Shown here piece by piece: positions 6,339 to 14,045 of a stretch of 17,484 bases of DNA. The notes beneath the pieces are model-generated. The model made no database searches. It was not told the DNA's origin and saw only the letters and a list, made by a program, of their open reading frames with translations. How positions within the stretch are numbered: the stretch's first letter is position 1; each line of letters begins with the position of its first letter. The DNA lies in NCBI GenBank assembly GCA_030824725.1, contig JAPJRE010000035.1:1-17484 (forward strand), written 5' to 3'. A program made the position numbers and the translations under genes. This stretch comes from Sphingomonas sp. (GTDB lineage Bacteria > Pseudomonadota > Alphaproteobacteria > Sphingomonadales > Sphingomonadaceae).

Positions 6339-9206
6339 ATGTTCTCACGTCCGCGCATGCCGCGCTTCGCCCTGCTTCTCCTCGCACTCGCTGCCCCGTC
6401 GCTGCCCGCCCCGGTCTTGGCGCAAGGCCGGCCCGAGGGCGTCCAGACCGCCGAGGACCCCTGGCTCTACAAGGGCAGCGACCTCGTCCATGACGACAAA
6501 TGGAAGTTCGGGCGGCTTTCCAACGGCGTGCGCTATGCGGTGCGCAAAAACGGCGTGCCGCCGGGGCAGATCTCGATCCGGGTGCGGATCGACGCCGGCT
6601 CGCTGATGGAGCGCGATTCGGAGCGCGGCTTCGCCCATTTGCTCGAGCATCTCAGCTTCCGCGGCTCGACCTATGTGCCCGACGGCGACTCGAAGCGGAT
6701 CTGGCAGCGGCTGGGCGTGACCTTCGGCTCGGACAGCAACGCCGCGACGACCTTCATCAGCACCACCTACAAGCTCGACCTGCCCAATGCGACGCCGCAG
6801 GGCCTGGACGAGAGCTTCAAGATCCTCTCCGGCATGATGGCCAACCCGGCGATTACCCAGCAGTCGCTGACCGCCGAGCGCCCGGTGGTGCTCGCCGAGG
6901 GCCGCGAGCAGCCCGCGCCGCAGAAGCGCATGCAAGACGCGCTGTATCAGCTGATGTTTGCGGGCCAGCTGATCGCCGATCGTGAGCCGATCGGCACGGT
7001 GGAAGCGCTGAACGCCGCCACACCGGCCAGCGTGCAGGCCTTCCACGATCGCTGGTACCGTCCCGAACGCGCGACGGTGATCGCGATCGGCGATGTCGAT
7101 CCCGCGATCCTCGAGGCGTTGATCAACAAATATTTCTCGAGCTGGCAGGGCAAGGGCGAGACGCCCAAGACCCCCGATTTCGGCAAGCCCGAGGCCGATC
7201 ACCCGATCGCCGCCAGCCTCGTCGAACCCGCGCTGCAGCCGGTGGCGCTGATGGCGATTGTACGGCCCTGGACAGTCTATGCCGACACGGTGATCTTCAA
7301 CCAGAAGCGCATGATCGACATGGTGGCGATCCGCATCCTCAACCGCCGCCTCGAATCGCGGGCGCGTTCGGGTGGCTCGTTCATCGCGGCGGGGGCGGAT
7401 CTCGACGACATCGCGCGCTCGGCCAACGTCACGACGCTGACCGTGCTGCCCGCCGGCGACGATTGGGAAAGCGCGCTGCGCGACGTCCGCGCCACCGCTG
7501 CCGAGCTGATGGCCGCGCCGCCCAGCCAGGCCGAGATCGACCGCGAGCTCGGTGAAATCGACGCGGTGATGCGCAACCGGATCTCCACCGCGCCGGTCGA
7601 GTCGGCGGTGTCGCTGGCCGACGATCTCGTCCAGGCGGTCGACATCAACGAGACGGTGACGACGCCCGAGGCCTCCTATGCGATCTTCAAGGGGGCGATC
7701 GCCGCGCGGATGTTTACGCCGGCGGCCGTCCAGGCCTCGGCCAAGAAGGTGTTCGAGGGCACCGCGACCCGCGCGCTGGTCAACACCCATGCGCCCGATC
7801 CCGATGCGGTGCGCAAGGTGACTGCCGCGCTGCAGGCGGACGTAAAGGCGGCGGTGATGAAGCGCCGTTCGCTCAACGTGAAGTTCGATCAGCTGCCGCG
7901 CATCGGCGCGCCGGGCAAGGTGGTCGAGCGCAAGCGCATCGATCCCGATCTCGCCATCGACGAGGTCAGCTATGCCAATGGCGTCAAGCTGCTGATGCGC
8001 GAGGACACCTCCGAGACCGGCAAGGTGTGGGTCAACATCCGCTTCGGCCGCGGCCTGCGCGCGCTGCCGGGCGACAAGCGCGTGCCCGGCTGGGCGGGCA
8101 AGGCCGCGCTGATGGCCAGCGGCATCGGCAAGTTCGGCCAGGAGGAGCTCGACGCGCTGACCGGCAACCGCCAGATCGGCCTCGGCTTCGACATCGAGGA
8201 GGACGCCTTCGTCTTCCAGGCGCAGACCAACAAGGAGGATCTGGCCGACCAGCTCCGCCTGTTCGCCACCAAGCTGGCGGCACCGGGCTGGGATCCCAAC
8301 CCGATCACCCGCGCCAAGGCGGCGACGCTTGCCTCCTATGCCGGCCTCTCGGCCTCGCCCGACGCGGTGCTCGGCCGCGATCTCGACGCGCTGCTCCACG
8401 ACGGCGATCCGCGCTGGGGCGTGCCGAGCCGCGAGGAAGTGGCGGCGCTCACCCCGCAGGCGTTCCGTGCATTGTGGGAGCCGCTGCTCCAGACCGGGCC
8501 GATCGAGGTCGAGATCTTCGGCGACATGAGCGCCGACGCGACGGTGCAGGCGGTGGCGGCGAGCTTCGGCGCGCTCAAGCCCCGTGCGGATGGCAAGGAA
8601 AGCGGCGCCCCGGTGCGCTTCCCGGCGCATGTCACGACACCTGTCGTGCGCACGCACACCGGCGCGGTGGACCAGGCCGCGGCGGTGATCGCCTGGCCGA
8701 CCGGCGGCGGCAGCGCGGGTCTCGCCGAGAGCCGCAAGCTGGAGATCCTGACCGCGGTGTTCCGCGACCGGCTGATCGAGCAGCTGCGCATCCAGGCGGG
8801 CGTGAGCTATTCGCCCAACGTGATGAGCGACTGGCCGCTGGGCCTGCGGAGCGGCGGCAAGATCGCCGCCTTGGGCATGGTGCCGCCGGACAAGACCGAC
8901 TTCTTCTTCAAGCTCAGCCGCGACATCGCAGCGGACCTGGTGGCGAAGCCGATCGATGCCGATGAGCTCAACCGCGCACTGACCCCGCTCAAGCAGCAGC
9001 TGCTGCGCATGTCGAGCGGGAACATGTTCTGGATGAGCCTGGTCGAGGGCGGCACGCAGGATTCGGCACGGATCGCGGGCATGCGCAGCCTGGCCAAGGA
9101 CTATGCGGCCACGACGCCGGCCGAGCTGCAGGCGCTGGCGGCCAAGTATCTGCGGCCGGACAAGGACTGGACGATGGTGGTGCTGCCGGAGAAGGCCGCG
9201 AAGTAG
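6339..9206 (+). CDS. Exported M16-family zinc metallopeptidase
   Basis: 955 residues from ATG 6339, which has AGAAAGGG at the right distance and begins a normal signal peptide (MFSRPRMPRFALLLLALAAP, likely cleavage after VLA at 28). An upstream in-frame ATG at 6252 would bury that signal behind 29 odd residues and is rejected. The active-site motif of pitrilysin/insulysin-type peptidases, HLLEH, is at 100-104 (two His ligands and the catalytic Glu), with the third ligand probably E180 in LTAERPVVLAE. A second M16 unit starts near residue 540 (DEVSYANGVKLLMRED) and lacks the HxxEH motif, as is usual for the non-catalytic half. It contains a typical R/Y segment (LRIQAGVSYSPNV) that shapes the substrate chamber. 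Probably a periplasmic oligopeptide-degrading enzyme. It stands alone, with its own terminator. Confidence 0.93.
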   Translation: MFSRPRMPRFALLLLALAAPSLPAPVLAQGRPEGVQTAEDPWLYKGSDLVHDDKWKFGRLSNGVRYAVRKNGVPPGQISIRVRIDAGSLMERDSERGFAHLLEHLSFRGSTYVPDGDSKRIWQRLGVTFGSDSNAATTFISTTYKLDLPNATPQGLDESFKILSGMMANPAITQQSLTAERPVVLAEGREQPAPQKRMQDALYQLMFAGQLIADREPIGTVEALNAATPASVQAFHDRWYRPERATVIAIGDVDPAILEALINKYFSSWQGKGETPKTPDFGKPEADHPIAASLVEPALQPVALMAIVRPWTVYADTVIFNQKRMIDMVAIRILNRRLESRARSGGSFIAAGADLDDIARSANVTTLTVLPAGDDWESALRDVRATAAELMAAPPSQAEIDRELGEIDAVMRNRISTAPVESAVSLADDLVQAVDINETVTTPEASYAIFKGAIAARMFTPAAVQASAKKVFEGTATRALVNTHAPDPDAVRKVTAALQADVKAAVMKRRSLNVKFDQLPRIGAPGKVVERKRIDPDLAIDEVSYANGVKLLMREDTSETGKVWVNIRFGRGLRALPGDKRVPGWAGKAALMASGIGKFGQEELDALTGNRQIGLGFDIEEDAFVFQAQTNKEDLADQLRLFATKLAAPGWDPNPITRAKAATLASYAGLSASPDAVLGRDLDALLHDGDPRWGVPSREEVAALTPQAFRALWEPLLQTGPIEVEIFGDMSADATVQAVAASFGALKPRADGKESGAPVRFPAHVTTPVVRTHTGAVDQAAAVIAWPTGGGSAGLAESRKLEILTAVFRDRLIEQLRIQAGVSYSPNVMSDWPLGLRSGGKIAALGMVPPDKTDFFFKLSRDIAADLVAKPIDADELNRALTPLKQQLLRMSSGNMFWMSLVEGGTQDSARIAGMRSLAKDYAATTPAELQALAAKYLRPDKDWTMVVLPEKAAK

Positions 9207-9210
9207 GATC

Positions 9211-9240
9211 AGATCCTCCCCGTGCCGGGGAGGATCTTTT
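9211..9240 (+). terminator. Intrinsic terminator of the M16 gene
   Basis: AGATCCTCCCC (9211-9221) pairs perfectly with GGGGAGGATCT (9227-9237) around a GTGCC loop, followed by TTTT (9237-9240). It starts 4 bases after the stop codon. The minus strand has no T-run after the same hairpin, so it should act for the plus gene only. The last T is also part of the stop codon of the convergent acyl-CoA synthetase gene. Confidence 0.93.
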
Positions 9241-11024
9241 CAGTACAATTGGTCCAGCCGCTCGGCGTACACCGCCTTCAGCACGTGCCGGCGGATCTTC
9301 ATGCTCGGCGTCAGCTGCTCGTTCTCGATGGTGAAGGCCTCGTCGGCGAGGATGAACTTGCGCACCCGTTCGATCACCGAAAGGTCGCGGTTCACCCGTT
9401 CCACCGCCGCGCCGATCGTCGCCTTGAAGTCGGCATCGCGCGAGAGGTTGCGGAACTTGCACGGCGTCGCGGTCTTGGCGCAGAATTCCTGCACCCATTC
9501 GGGATCGGGGACGATCACCGCGGTCATGTAGGGCCGCTTGTCGCCATAGATCATCGCCTGGAGGATCTCGGGCTGGAGCGTCAGCATGCCCTCGATCTTC
9601 TGGGGCGAGACATTGTCGCCCTTGTCGTTGACGATGATGTCCTTCTTGCGATCGGTGATCTTGATGCGGCCCTTGGCATCGATCTCGCCGATGTCGCCGG
9701 TGTGGAGCCAGCCGTCCTTCAGCACCCGCTCGGTCTCGGCCTCGTTACGCCAGTAGCCGTGCATCACCAGCTCGCCGCGTACCAGGATCTCGCCGTCCTC
9801 GGCGATTTGCACCTCGACGCCCTCCATCGGCGGGCCGACCGTGTCCATCTTGAGCCCCACCTTGGGGCGGTTGCACGAGATGACCGGCGCCGCTTCGGTC
9901 TGGCCATAGCCCTGGAGGAAGGTGAGGCCGAGCGATTCGAAGAAGATGCCGACCTCCGGGTTCAGCGGCGCGCCGCCCGAGACCAGCGCCTTGATCCGTC
10001 CGCCGAAACGCTTGGCCAGCTTGGGCCGCAGCGTGGCGCCGAGCAGAAGGTTCATCGGCACGTCGGCGATGCCGGACTTGCCGGCGGCCTTGCGCCCGCC
10101 GATCGCCACGGCCTTTTCGAGCAGATAGCTGGCGACGCTGCCCTGCTTCTCCACCTGCTTGGTGATGCGGGTGCGCAGCACCTCGAACAGGCGGGGGACG
10201 ACCACCATGATGGTGGGCCGGACTTCCTCGATGTTCGAGGCGAGCTTCTCCAGCCCCTCAGCATAATAGATCTGCCCTCCCAGCGCGATCGGGAAGAACT
10301 GGCCGCCGGTATGCTCATAGGCGTGGGAGAGGGGCAGGAAGGAGAGGAACACTTCGTCCGCCCAGCCGAAATCCTCCGAGATGATCGTGGTGCAGCCCTG
10401 GCAATTGTGCAGGATCGCGCCGTGGTGCTGCATCACCCCGCGCGGCGATCCGCCGGTGCCGCTGGTGTAGATGATGCAGGCAAGATCCTCGCGGCGGAAG
10501 GTCGCCTGTGCGGCGGCGGTGGCGGTATCGGTGGCGTGCGCGGCGATGAGCTCTCGGAAGTCGTGGAACTCCAGCGTGCCCTGCTGCGCAAGCCGGACAT
10601 CGTCGATGCCGATCACGATCCGCCCGGCGGAGGAGCGCAGCATCGCCGGCAGCAGGGTCCTGGCGAGCTTGGTGTTCGACACGATCACCGCGCAGGCGCC
10701 GCTGTTTTCCAGGATATGCTGGTGATCGCGCTCGGTATTGGTGGTGTAGGTGGGCACCGTCACGCAGCCCGCCGCCATGATCGCGAGGTCGCTGATGCAG
10801 AATTCGGGGCGGTTCTCGCTGACCAGCATCACCCGGTCGCCGGGCTTCAGCCCCAGCGCCTTGAGCGCAGTGGCGAGGCTTGCCACCTGGCGTGCCGCTT
10901 CCGCCCAGCTGGTGGGGTGCCACTGCCCGCCGGCCTTGTGCCAGAGGAACGGCGCGTCGCCCTTCTCTGCTGCCCGCGTGAAGAACATCGCTACCAGATT
11001 GTCGAAATGTTCGAGCTTGCGCAT
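9240..11024 (-). CDS. Long-chain acyl-CoA synthetase (AMP-forming)
   Basis: 594 residues, the size of FadD15-type long-chain acyl-CoA ligases, which activate fatty acids with ATP and CoA. Adenylation motifs in order: YTSGTGGSPRG at 186-196 (A3 P-loop), LPLSHAYEH (about 230-238), SGGAPL (349-354), YGQTEA (373-378, A5), HTGDIG (441-446, A7), GRIKITDRKKDII (452-464, A8) and LTPSMKIRR with K576 near the end (A10). No signal peptide or membrane span, so cytoplasmic or peripheral. The A3 loop has Gly for the usual second Thr and Arg for the usual Lys, a deviation from the common AMP-binding signature. The start ATG 11024 follows GGGGAGAGAG; the frame stays open upstream but that stretch only overlaps ggt. 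It lies 47 bp after ggt, likely co-transcribed with it. Chain-length preference unknown. Confidence 0.93.
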   Translation of the reverse strand: MRKLEHFDNLVAMFFTRAAEKGDAPFLWHKAGGQWHPTSWAEAARQVASLATALKALGLKPGDRVMLVSENRPEFCISDLAIMAAGCVTVPTYTTNTERDHQHILENSGACAVIVSNTKLARTLLPAMLRSSAGRIVIGIDDVRLAQQGTLEFHDFRELIAAHATDTATAAAQATFRREDLACIIYTSGTGGSPRGVMQHHGAILHNCQGCTTIISEDFGWADEVFLSFLPLSHAYEHTGGQFFPIALGGQIYYAEGLEKLASNIEEVRPTIMVVVPRLFEVLRTRITKQVEKQGSVASYLLEKAVAIGGRKAAGKSGIADVPMNLLLGATLRPKLAKRFGGRIKALVSGGAPLNPEVGIFFESLGLTFLQGYGQTEAAPVISCNRPKVGLKMDTVGPPMEGVEVQIAEDGEILVRGELVMHGYWRNEAETERVLKDGWLHTGDIGEIDAKGRIKITDRKKDIIVNDKGDNVSPQKIEGMLTLQPEILQAMIYGDKRPYMTAVIVPDPEWVQEFCAKTATPCKFRNLSRDADFKATIGAAVERVNRDLSVIERVRKFILADEAFTIENEQLTPSMKIRRHVLKAVYAERLDQLY

Positions 11025-11071
11025 TCTCTCTCCCCTGCGGTCGTCGCCTTCTGTCCTGCGATCGTCCCGCG

Positions 11072-12790
11072 TCATTCCGATGGGCGGTTGGGCTTCAGGC
11101 CTGCCCGCTGGATAACCGTTACCGTGCCGTCCTGATCCATCGCCACGCCCTCGCTGCGCGGATCGGCGGCACCGACCCAGCGGCCACGCACGCGCTCGAT
11201 CGCATTGGCCTTGAGGCCGAGCGGGGCCGTGCGGACATCCTCGCCGAGCGCGCGGAGCGCGGGCAGCAGCGCGTCGAGCTGCGTATTCTGCTCGGCAATG
11301 GCGGTCTTGCCCGGGGCATAGAGCAGGCCGAGGCCGATGGCGTCCTGTGCCGAGAGCTTCCAGTCGATCACCCCGACGATCGCCTTGGCCACCTGTGCGA
11401 TGATTGTGGAGCCGCCCGCCGCACCCACGGCAAGGCGGACCTTGCCATCGGGCCCGAACACGATCGTCGGTGCCATCGAGCTGCGCGGCCGCTTGCCGCC
11501 CTCCACCCGGTTGGCAACGCGCGCGCCGTCCTTCACCGGCACGATGTCGAAATCGGTCAGCTGATTGTTGAGGATCACGCCATCGACGGTGAGACCGGAG
11601 CCGAACGGGCCCTCGACCGTGGTGGTGACCTCGACGACATTGCCGGCCCCGTCCGCCACCGCCAGATCGGTGGTGCCGGCGACTTCCTGCACCTTGGCAG
11701 GCTCGCGCTTCGGTGCGCCGGGGGGCGTGCCGGCGGCGATGCTGGCCATGGTTTTGGCAGGGTCGATCAGCTTGGACCGGCTGGCGATATAACGGGGATC
11801 GAGCAATCCCTTCAGCGGCACCTGCACGAAGTCCGGGTCGCCCAGATACAGATCGCGATCGGCATAGGCGAGCCGCGAGCTTTCGGCGAACAGGTGCCAG
11901 GCGGTCGCCGAATCCTTGCCGAGTCTGGCCATGTCGAACCGTTCGAGCTGCGCGAGGATCATCAGCACGGTGATGCCGCCCGAGGAGGGCGGGCCCATCG
12001 AACAGATCTTGTAGCCGCGATAGCGCCCGCACAGTACCGGGCGGACCTTGGCGTCATAGGCGGCGAGGTCGCCCGCGGTCATCTTCGAGGGATTGCGGGC
12101 GGCGCCGTTGACTGCCGCGACGATCTTGGCCGCCTGCGGGCCGACATAGAAGCTGTCCGGCCCCTGGCGGGCGATGCGTTCGAGCAGCGCCGCCTGCTCC
12201 GGATTGCGGACCGTCGCGCCGACCGGCAGCGGCTTGCCGTCGGCGCCGAAGAACCGCGCGCGATAGGCGGGATCGACATGGCCGGAAAACTGGGTGAGCG
12301 AATTGTTGAGCCGCGGCGTCACCGCGAACCCGTCCCGGGCGAGGCGGATCGCCGGGGCGAACAGCTGGCCCCAGGGGAGCTTGCCGGAGGTGCGGTGCGC
12401 CAGCGCCATCGCGCGGATCGCGCCGGGGATGCCGACGCTGCGACCGCCCGGCACCGCGGCGAAACGGCCCAGCGGCTTGCCTTCCGCGTCGTAGAACCAA
12501 TGGTCGTCGGCGGCCATCGGCGCCGTCTCGCGACCGTCCACCGTGGTCGTGGCCTTGGTCTTGGCATCGTAGAGCACCAGGAAGCTGCCACCCCCGAGCC
12601 CCGAGCTCTGCGGCTCGACTACGCCCAGCGCGAGCATCGTCGCGATCGCCGCATCGGTGGCGCTGCCGCCCGCGCGCAGGATCTCGACGCCCGCCGCCGC
12701 CGCGCGGGGATCGGCGGCGCTCACCATGCCCTGGGCATGGGCGAGCAGCGGCGTGAACAGCAGAAGGACCAGCGCGACCATTTTCTTCAT
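11072..12790 (-). CDS. ggt: Gamma-glutamyltransferase (glutathione hydrolase)
   Basis: 572 residues, normal for the GGT proenzyme. It has a signal peptide (MKKMVALVLLLFTPLLAHAQ, likely cleavage after AHA at 19), so it acts in the periplasm, cutting or transferring the gamma-glutamyl group of glutathione. The Ntn-hydrolase precursor should self-cleave before T373 (AG|TTDLAVAD), giving a large and a small subunit. Substrate-site residues are present: R87 (GRETAP), LNNQLTDF (407-414), SSM (437-439) and GG (459-460). The commonly seen TTH after the cleavage point is TTD here. The start was chosen at ATG 12790 because it begins the signal peptide; the frame is open further up but that stretch overlaps the pyrD end. 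It is 40 bp after pyrD and 47 bp before the acyl-CoA synthetase, so a single transcript is likely although the functions are unrelated. Confidence 0.95.
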   Translation of the reverse strand: MKKMVALVLLLFTPLLAHAQGMVSAADPRAAAAGVEILRAGGSATDAAIATMLALGVVEPQSSGLGGGSFLVLYDAKTKATTTVDGRETAPMAADDHWFYDAEGKPLGRFAAVPGGRSVGIPGAIRAMALAHRTSGKLPWGQLFAPAIRLARDGFAVTPRLNNSLTQFSGHVDPAYRARFFGADGKPLPVGATVRNPEQAALLERIARQGPDSFYVGPQAAKIVAAVNGAARNPSKMTAGDLAAYDAKVRPVLCGRYRGYKICSMGPPSSGGITVLMILAQLERFDMARLGKDSATAWHLFAESSRLAYADRDLYLGDPDFVQVPLKGLLDPRYIASRSKLIDPAKTMASIAAGTPPGAPKREPAKVQEVAGTTDLAVADGAGNVVEVTTTVEGPFGSGLTVDGVILNNQLTDFDIVPVKDGARVANRVEGGKRPRSSMAPTIVFGPDGKVRLAVGAAGGSTIIAQVAKAIVGVIDWKLSAQDAIGLGLLYAPGKTAIAEQNTQLDALLPALRALGEDVRTAPLGLKANAIERVRGRWVGAADPRSEGVAMDQDGTVTVIQRAGLKPNRPSE

Positions 12791-12830
12791 GGCGCCTAGG
12801 CGTAGCGCGCTTTGCCCCGGAGGCAAGCCG

Positions 12831-13808
12831 TCAGGCGAGTGCCCGGGCGATGGCGCGTGCCAGACCGGGGCCGCGATAGACCAGCGCCGAATAGACCTGC
12901 ACCAGCACCGCGCCCGCATCGATCCGGCGGCTGGCCTCGTCGGGACCGTCGATCCCGCCCGCGGAGATCAGCGGAAGCTGCCCGCCCGAGGCCTTGCGTG
13001 CTTCGATCAGCTTGGCGCGGGCGAGGTCCTGGAGCGGCCTGCCCGAAAGGCCGCCGGCCTCGCCGGCATGGGGGGAGCCGAGCGGCGGGCGCGAGATCGT
13101 GGTGTTGGAAACGATCAGCGCATCGACATGATGATCGATCGCCGCCCGCACCGCGCCTTCCAGCCCCGCCCGATCCAGATCCGGCGCGATCTTCAGGAAC
13201 AGCGGCGTGCTGCCACGGGCGGCGTGCGATGCCGCGAGCAGCTCGTCGAGCGCCGGGCGCGACTGGAGATCGCGCAGGCCGGGCGTGTTGGGCGAGCTGA
13301 CGTTGATCGTGATATAGTCGGCATGGGGCGCCGCCTTGCCGACGCCCAGCGCGTAATCCGCCACGCGATCGGTCGAATCCTTGTTGGCGCCGACGTTGAT
13401 GCCGAGGATGCCCGCGCGCCGCTTCAGCCGCGCGATCCGCGCCAGCGCCGCATCGATCCCGCCATTGTTGAAGCCCATGCGGTTGATCACCGCCTCGTCC
13501 TCGACCAGCCGGAACAGGCGGGGCTTGGGATTGCCGGGCTGCGGGCGCGGGGTGAGCGTTCCGACCTCGACGGCGCCGAAGCCCAGCCCGAACAGCCCGG
13601 CGATCGCCTCGGCATCCTTGTCCAGCCCGGCGGCCAGGCCGATCCGATTCGGGAAGGTGAGGCCCGCCACCGTTACGAGAGTCGCCGGTTCCGGGCCCCC
13701 GCCGAACGGCGTGCCGGCGCTACCCCATAGCGCCAGCGCCCGAATCGCCGCGCGATGCGCCTGCTCCGGATCGAGCGCGAACAGCGGATTTCGAAGAAAG
13801 TTGCCCAT
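12831..13808 (-). CDS. pyrD: Dihydroorotate dehydrogenase (quinone), class 2
   Basis: 325 residues, slightly shorter than the 336 of E. coli. It oxidises dihydroorotate to orotate in pyrimidine synthesis and passes electrons to membrane quinone. The N-terminal helical segment (about 1-35, FLRNPLFALDPEQAHRAAI) is the class 2 membrane-associated extension. FMN and substrate motifs: GLAAGLDKD (58-66), GAVEVGTLTPRPQPGNPKPR (78-97), NRMGFNN (109-115), NVSSPNTPGLR with catalytic S172, SNTT (234-237) and the GG near 284 with LVQVYS beyond. The start ATG 13808 gives the normal N-terminus; no clear Shine-Dalgarno. First gene of a probable pyrD-ggt-acyl-CoA synthetase transcript, and divergent from the structured RNA and AraC gene. 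Confidence 0.97.
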   Translation of the reverse strand: MGNFLRNPLFALDPEQAHRAAIRALALWGSAGTPFGGGPEPATLVTVAGLTFPNRIGLAAGLDKDAEAIAGLFGLGFGAVEVGTLTPRPQPGNPKPRLFRLVEDEAVINRMGFNNGGIDAALARIARLKRRAGILGINVGANKDSTDRVADYALGVGKAAPHADYITINVSSPNTPGLRDLQSRPALDELLAASHAARGSTPLFLKIAPDLDRAGLEGAVRAAIDHHVDALIVSNTTISRPPLGSPHAGEAGGLSGRPLQDLARAKLIEARKASGGQLPLISAGGIDGPDEASRRIDAGAVLVQVYSALVYRGPGLARAIARALA

Positions 13809-13864
13809 TCACGCATTCATGCATCGCATTGCAAACGTCGTCAAAGCCGCGGATGTCGATTCCG

Positions 13865-13870
13865 TACAAT
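13865..13870 (+). promoter_or_regulatory. -10 box of the structured RNA
   Basis: TACAAT differs from the TATAAT consensus at one base and stands in an otherwise GC-rich region. No good -35 is present; the closest, GTCAAA at 13840-13845, is 19 bp away. The expected start of transcription is about 13876. Confidence 0.5.
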
Positions 13871-13978
13871 ACCGGACCTCCCGAATCGGGTAGAGCATCC
13901 CTGCGACCCGAGGGGTTCCGCTTAACGGGGGGAACCCTTTCCTTATGGCCCGGCCGGGCAACCGGCCGGGCCTCTTTT
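13871..13978 (+). ncRNA. Candidate small RNA or terminated leader, about 100 nt, three hairpins
   Basis: The stretch follows a good -10 box and ends in a perfect terminator, with no plausible plus-strand reading frame of its own. Hairpin 1: TCGGGT (13886-13891) with ACCCGA (13906-13911), loop of 14 bases. A competing small hairpin CCCG/CGGG (13880-13890) overlaps it. Hairpin 2: GGGTTCC (13913-13919) with GGAACCC (13931-13937), loop of 11. Hairpin 3 is the terminator at 13947-13972. The probable 5' end holds GGACCTCCC, which could pair with Shine-Dalgarno sequences, as in several alphaproteobacterial trans-acting sRNAs; a pyrimidine-rich CTTTCCTTAT links hairpins 2 and 3. I cannot assign it to an Rfam family from memory; suhB (known in sphingomonads) and the alpha-r sRNAs are the first to test. 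Because the AraC gene starts 68 bases later on the same strand, it may instead be that gene's attenuated leader. Confidence 0.6.
13947..13978 (+). terminator. Strong intrinsic terminator with GCAA tetraloop
   Basis: GGCCCGGCCGG (13947-13957) pairs over 11 bp with CCGGCCGGGCC (13962-13972) around GCAA, a stable GNRA loop. TCTTTT follows (13973-13978). No protein-coding gene precedes it on this strand, so it must end the RNA starting near 13876 or readthrough opposite pyrD. Confidence 0.92.
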
Positions 13979-14001
13979 CCGTTGCGCTTCGCGCGCGGGC
14001 A

Positions 14002-14038
14002 TGCTCCTGCTGTGCGATGAACCGAAGCACAGGGAGCA
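14002..14038 (+). promoter_or_regulatory. Hairpin that buries the ribosome-binding site of the AraC gene
   Basis: TGCTCC (14002-14007) pairs with GGAGCA (14033-14038) and CTGTGC (14010-14015) with GCACAG (14027-14032): 12 bp in all, with a 2-base bulge and an 11-base loop. The right arm contains AGGGAG (14031-14036), the only Shine-Dalgarno before ATG 14046. It could limit translation until opened, or be an operator dyad at DNA level. Confidence 0.45.
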
Positions 14039-14045
14039 GCTTCGC

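Noticed and set aside
6345..8657. 770-codon minus-strand open frame opposite the M16 peptidase
   Set aside because: Composition is that of a frame shadow (His/Arg/Asp/Gly-rich without domains), and the plus-strand M16 gene is unambiguous.
9222..11135. 637-codon plus-strand open frame opposite the acyl-CoA synthetase
   Set aside because: Antisense shadow; it would also start inside the terminator of the M16 gene.
11025..12032. Upstream extension of the acyl-CoA synthetase frame to 930 codons
   Set aside because: The extra part is an out-of-frame reading of ggt; the synthetase start at 11024 has a good ribosome-binding site and the normal N-terminus.
13829..13834. TTGCAA as a -35 for the structured RNA
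   Set aside because: It lies 30 bp before the -10 box, too far for a sigma-70 type promoter.
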